Source of the DNA: Lachnospiraceae bacterium UBA3643
Lineage (GTDB): Bacteria > Bacillota > Clostridia > Lachnospirales > Lachnospiraceae
Length of the DNA: 10,163 nucleotides
Assembly (NCBI GenBank): GCA_002373855.1
Contig: DFKO01000234.1
Location: 1 to 10,163 of the forward strand
Reading direction: 5' to 3'
Every line of letters begins with the position of its first letter. Within the stretch, counting starts at the first letter, position 1. This document shows, in pieces, positions 7,086 through 10,163 of this stretch. The position numbers and the translations under genes are program-made. The notes below the pieces were generated by a model, which was not told the origin of the DNA, ran no database searches, and saw nothing but the letters and a program-made list of their open reading frames with translations.

Positions 7086-9962
7086 TTAAAACCACCATTT
7101 CGGCAATATTCTGAGGATTTCATCAATATACTTTGCATTAGCTTGTATACCCGATATGACAGGGAGATATACGGCAAAGAGAAGGGCCGAAACTATACCG
7201 GCCGTGCGGATAACTTTATCCTCTCGCTTAAATGTCAGATTCCTGATGCTGTTGCATATCATCAGTATCAGTATCATGGTACAGATAAAGTACTGATAGA
7301 TAAATACAATCCTCGTGACAAAAAACCACGGAGCCAGCATGCATAAGTAAAATACAAGGAGGATCGTGGATATATAACAGGGAGCACCTATACCCTCTTT
7401 ATCGTAGCGGATATTGCCTTTGATCTCAGTATATGAGAGATAAAAATGATGTATCACCGAAGCCAGTCCCACAAAACATACAAAAGGATTTACAAACGTG
7501 GCTATCGTGCTCTTGTAATCGCCTATGTTATTTCTCGCATCGATAAGGGGTATCCAGTCAAACAGCCAGCTGTACCAGGGGGACTGGAACGGATGGGTCG
7601 CATCAAGATCCTTATGGTAATTGTACATGCCGATACTTGAGTCTATGGCATGGGTTAGGATACTCTTGTCAGGATACTTTATGGCAAAAGGTATAAATGA
7701 TATGACATATACAAATGCAGGCAGGATGATAAATACGCTGATACATATTGTTATAAATGCAGGGATATTAAAAGAGCCACTGTTTTTATCAATGACACAG
7801 CGCCTGATCTTTACGATCATCCATACGAATAATATTAAGGCGACGCCGGCCGCCCCGTATATGGCCGTCCATTTCGTAGCCACACCAAAGGCAAAGGATA
7901 TGCCGGAGAATACGAGATATTTATTTTTCTCCTCCTGCAAAAAGGCGATGATAAAGTAAAACATGGATATCACAAAAAATGCCACGAATATATCGATGGT
8001 AGATATCCTCGATAAGGTATAATGCATAAACTCCGTGACTTCAAGGACACCTGCCAGCATGGCATACCGGGTCTCCCCCGTGATACGAAGGGCCATCAGA
8101 TACATGACCGGTATGCAAAGGGCGCCAAACAAGAGGGTCATGATCCTGTATCCGAAAGGATTCATGCCAAAAAGCTTTATGCCGGCGGCGATGATGATCT
8201 TGCCAAGGGGCGGATGGGTATTTTCATAAATATCCAGGCCGTGGACAAACTCATATCCCGTACGACCGTGATAGATCTCATCAAAGATCATCGAATCAAA
8301 GCCGGTAGGATATGTAAGGAGTGTGTCCTGCTCATCAAAAAGCTCTGTAGGATATCCATCAATGCTTAACTCTATCTGTTTTCCTTTATTATCAAGACAT
8401 ACTATCTCGCCTATCTCTACTTCCGGGTCTGTAAATATGAGACAGAACTGATATGTCTCCGCCTTTACATCTATCTTTTTCCACGTAAACATAAAACCGA
8501 GAGTCGTCTCCCCGTCATACTGGACCCACTCTCCGTCCACCGCATAAAACAATGCAAAATATGACTTTTCAGACATTAGGGGATAAATGCATATGGACTC
8601 GACGTATTCCTTCTGAGGTAAGGATACCCTGATCTCCCGGCCCACATTTGTCTCAGTGCCTACCATGACAGAGGACTCCGGTGCCTTCATACTGCCAAGG
8701 TGCATACACCCAATGAGGAGAAATACAGCTGTCAGGACAACCATCGCTCTTAAGTCATTTTTTGATATCTTAAAAGCCTTATCCTTTATCATCCTGGTCT
8801 CCCGCTCAAAAAGAGTCAGTCTGTACGGACATCCCGAAAGCTCCCGCCAGAATGCGATGAGCATCATCACGTATATGGCTACGTTTATAAAGCTTAAAAA
8901 TTCAAGATTAAGGGGACTGCCGTAGAGATAATAAAAATATGTCTTCATGGATATGAGCTGGAACATAAATACAGTGATCCACATATATCCGGCGCCAAAT
9001 GCCATGATCAGAGCCAGTATCTCATAGAGCATGCCATATCGCTCATGCATGGACGGCAAAAAGAGTACGCATGTATATGAGATAAGAAATGCGCACCATA
9101 AGAAATGCTTACCCATGACATCGGCCTTTTTGATAAAAATAAATATCATCAGGAATATCAGCGCAAGGCACGTGATGCCGATGCACCATGCCTTGTCATT
9201 TTCATAAACAAGATGAATGACATTCCAAAAGCTCGGATAATTCATCGTAATATATTTATATGTATCGGTCTGCTCAAGATAAATGTCAAAAATATCTTTG
9301 ACAGGTCTGCCGGCTATGATATTGGGCAGAGCCGTCGCTACTACCGTAAGGGGTATGAGGGCAAAGTGCCATAATCTGATATCCCTCTTTTTATTTTTAA
9401 TACAGATAATATATGCAAAAACATAAAAAGGAATGATAAAGACTGTCTGGAGCTTAAATGCAAAAGCAACACCAAGCAGGATAAACGAGAGCACCGGTCT
9501 GCCGGTATAGAGCATGTACAGTGCCACAATAATTAATGACACATATATGGCGTCGCACTGGCCCCACAGAGCGGAATTAAGCCATACGGTAGGCAGAAAA
9601 AGCGTGATGGCGTAGGCAACAAAAGCCTTTTTTTCTGAAATCTTTTTTACAAAGGCATATACTCCCGCTGCCAGGACGTAATCGAATATAACCGAAAAAA
9701 TCTTGATCTTGTATATGGCCTCGCCCTTTATAAACGAGAGGAGGTATATGACAAGCTGATATAAAAGATTGTAATTGCCAACCTGGGTAGAGAGGGCAAT
9801 CTTTGGATTCATTGATGAGAGTTTCTCATACCACGGAAGTAAGGCCCCCCTCATATCTCCGCACTGAAAATCGCGAAACATATATCTCGGGATCAGGGCG
9901 AGGAGAGAGATAAATAATATAAATATATGCTCTTTTCTATCATTAAAAATTTTTATCCACAT
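7086..9962 (-). CDS. Tandem GT-C membrane glycosyltransferase with C-terminal PMT (GT39) module
   Basis: The 958-residue polytopic protein contains two GT-C-like halves. The first (about 1-375) has GDMRGALLPWY (35-45), LWGQCDAIY (132-140), FAFKLQT (167-173) and PSMHERY (303-309), as in bacterial polyprenyl-sugar-dependent transferases. A basic loop and a helix (about 405-421) lead to a beta-rich stretch (about 427-545) that looks like a discoidin/CBM-type jelly roll outside the membrane. The second half is protein O-mannosyltransferase-like: catalytic D561-E562 in FDEIYHGRTGYE, THPPLGK (582-588), LSRISTIDIF (650-659), HPFQSPWYSW (790-799) and RIVFIYQYF (884-892). Such enzymes move a sugar from a polyprenyl phosphate to a protein or glycan acceptor on the outer face; acceptor and sugar are unknown. 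The ATG at 9962 has no clear ribosome site, and in-frame stops lie just upstream. It is terminated on its upstream side from the preceding gene and lies 76 bases before the cyclase. Confidence 0.9.
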   Translation of the reverse strand: MWIKIFNDRKEHIFILFISLLALIPRYMFRDFQCGDMRGALLPWYEKLSSMNPKIALSTQVGNYNLLYQLVIYLLSFIKGEAIYKIKIFSVIFDYVLAAGVYAFVKKISEKKAFVAYAITLFLPTVWLNSALWGQCDAIYVSLIIVALYMLYTGRPVLSFILLGVAFAFKLQTVFIIPFYVFAYIICIKNKKRDIRLWHFALIPLTVVATALPNIIAGRPVKDIFDIYLEQTDTYKYITMNYPSFWNVIHLVYENDKAWCIGITCLALIFLMIFIFIKKADVMGKHFLWCAFLISYTCVLFLPSMHERYGMLYEILALIMAFGAGYMWITVFMFQLISMKTYFYYLYGSPLNLEFLSFINVAIYVMMLIAFWRELSGCPYRLTLFERETRMIKDKAFKISKNDLRAMVVLTAVFLLIGCMHLGSMKAPESSVMVGTETNVGREIRVSLPQKEYVESICIYPLMSEKSYFALFYAVDGEWVQYDGETTLGFMFTWKKIDVKAETYQFCLIFTDPEVEIGEIVCLDNKGKQIELSIDGYPTELFDEQDTLLTYPTGFDSMIFDEIYHGRTGYEFVHGLDIYENTHPPLGKIIIAAGIKLFGMNPFGYRIMTLLFGALCIPVMYLMALRITGETRYAMLAGVLEVTEFMHYTLSRISTIDIFVAFFVISMFYFIIAFLQEEKNKYLVFSGISFAFGVATKWTAIYGAAGVALILFVWMIVKIRRCVIDKNSGSFNIPAFITICISVFIILPAFVYVISFIPFAIKYPDKSILTHAIDSSIGMYNYHKDLDATHPFQSPWYSWLFDWIPLIDARNNIGDYKSTIATFVNPFVCFVGLASVIHHFYLSYTEIKGNIRYDKEGIGAPCYISTILLVFYLCMLAPWFFVTRIVFIYQYFICTMILILMICNSIRNLTFKREDKVIRTAGIVSALLFAVYLPVISGIQANAKYIDEILRILPKWWF

Positions 9963-9969
9963 GGATAAT

Positions 9970-9978
9970 ATTTTATCA
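9970..9978 (-). promoter_or_regulatory. Possible extended -10 promoter for the tandem glycosyltransferase
   Basis: TGATAAAAT on the minus strand fits an extended -10 element (TGnTAnAAT). Its end is 7 bases before the ATG at 9962, so initiation would fall at or next to the start codon. A recognisable -35 box is absent, and the whole stretch is very AT-rich, so chance matches are likely. It would agree with the missing ribosome site of the gene. Confidence 0.35.
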
Positions 9979-10004
9979 TATTTTTATTATTATTTATCAT
10001 CAGT

Positions 10005-10044
10005 AAAAAAACGGGCTTCATGCACTCTGCATAAAACCCGTTTT
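10005..10044 (-). terminator. Intrinsic (rho-independent) terminator of the right-hand gene
   Basis: AAAACGGG and CCCGTTTT (10008-10015 with 10037-10044) form an 8-bp stem; inside, ATGCA-CTC-TGCAT (10020-10032) can add a 5-bp inner hairpin. On the minus strand the stem is followed by seven T residues, the expected order for a gene transcribed leftward. It lies 38 bases after the stop at 10082. On the plus strand only four T follow, so it works mainly leftward. It insulates the glycosyltransferase gene from the upstream unit. Confidence 0.88.
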
Positions 10045-10081
10045 AAATCATTTTGATATAACCGCTAAAGCCTGTTACCGC

Positions 10082-10163
10082 TTAATAATGATCATCCTCG
10101 ATATCTTCCTCTTCTGCAAGGAAATCATCATCGCTTATATTATATTCGCGCTCAGGCTCTTCC
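10082..10163 (-). CDS. C-terminal end of an unidentified protein with an acidic tail
   Basis: Twenty-seven codons are visible before a TAA at 10082-10084; the rest lies beyond the right edge. The visible residues begin EEPEREYNISDDDFL and end EEEDIEDDHY, extremely acidic and probably disordered. The frame is supported by the intrinsic terminator 38 bases downstream, which fits the end of a real transcript. Acidic tails of this sort occur in several unrelated bacterial proteins, so no family can be named. No membrane segment or motif is seen. Confidence 0.65.
   Translation of the reverse strand, partial: EEPEREYNISDDDFLAEEEDIEDDHY

Noticed and set aside
1..10163. CRISPR array, insertion sequence, tRNA or rRNA gene
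   Set aside because: No regularly spaced repeats, transposase motifs, terminal inverted repeats or tRNA-like cloverleaf were seen on either strand; nearly all bases are in the seven long genes.

Overview
The window suggests a Clostridia genome, most likely Lachnospiraceae. This is inferred from protein style: a REC-SARP response regulator paired with a multi-pass LytS-type kinase, an ENGWGKST-like P-loop ATPase next to an SbcD-like nuclease, and a tandem GT-C glycosyltransferase. Base composition is moderately AT-rich, Ile is often coded by ATA, Shine-Dalgarno sites are AGGAGG-like, and one promoter is a near-perfect sigma-A type. No sequence search was possible, so the family placement is by eye.

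Every supported gene is on the minus strand, so transcription runs from the right edge to the left. At the far right is the acidic C-terminal end of an unidentified gene (stop at 10082), followed by a strong intrinsic terminator (about 10005-10044). Next is a 958-residue membrane glycosyltransferase (7086-9962). It joins an N-terminal GT-C module, an extracytoplasmic beta-rich insert and a C-terminal protein O-mannosyltransferase-type (GT39/PMT) module. A consensus promoter, TTGAGA-N17-TATAAT, begins directly at its stop codon and starts a tightly packed block of six genes: a 7TM GGDEF diguanylate cyclase (5831-7009), a multi-pass LytS-type histidine kinase (4443-5834, ATGA overlap), a REC-SARP response regulator (3627-4418), a GT2-GtrA polyprenyl-phosphate sugar synthase-like protein (2498-3571), an SbcD/YhaO-like nuclease (1384-2493) and the N-terminal 456 codons of an SbcC/YhaN-like ATPase that starts at TTG (1-1368). 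There is no gene-free stretch over 300 bases.

The genes suggest two linked themes. The first is signalling: the cyclase and the kinase appear to carry related 7TM sensor domains, so one cue could feed both c-di-GMP synthesis and a phosphotransfer pathway. The second is envelope glycosylation: a GT2-GtrA enzyme would load sugar onto a polyprenyl phosphate, and the PMT-like enzyme would use such a lipid-linked donor outside the membrane. The nuclease/ATPase pair at the distal end is a separate DNA-processing module, and its link to the signalling genes may only be co-transcription. The best candidate for something little described is the shared 7TM sensor pair within this operon.
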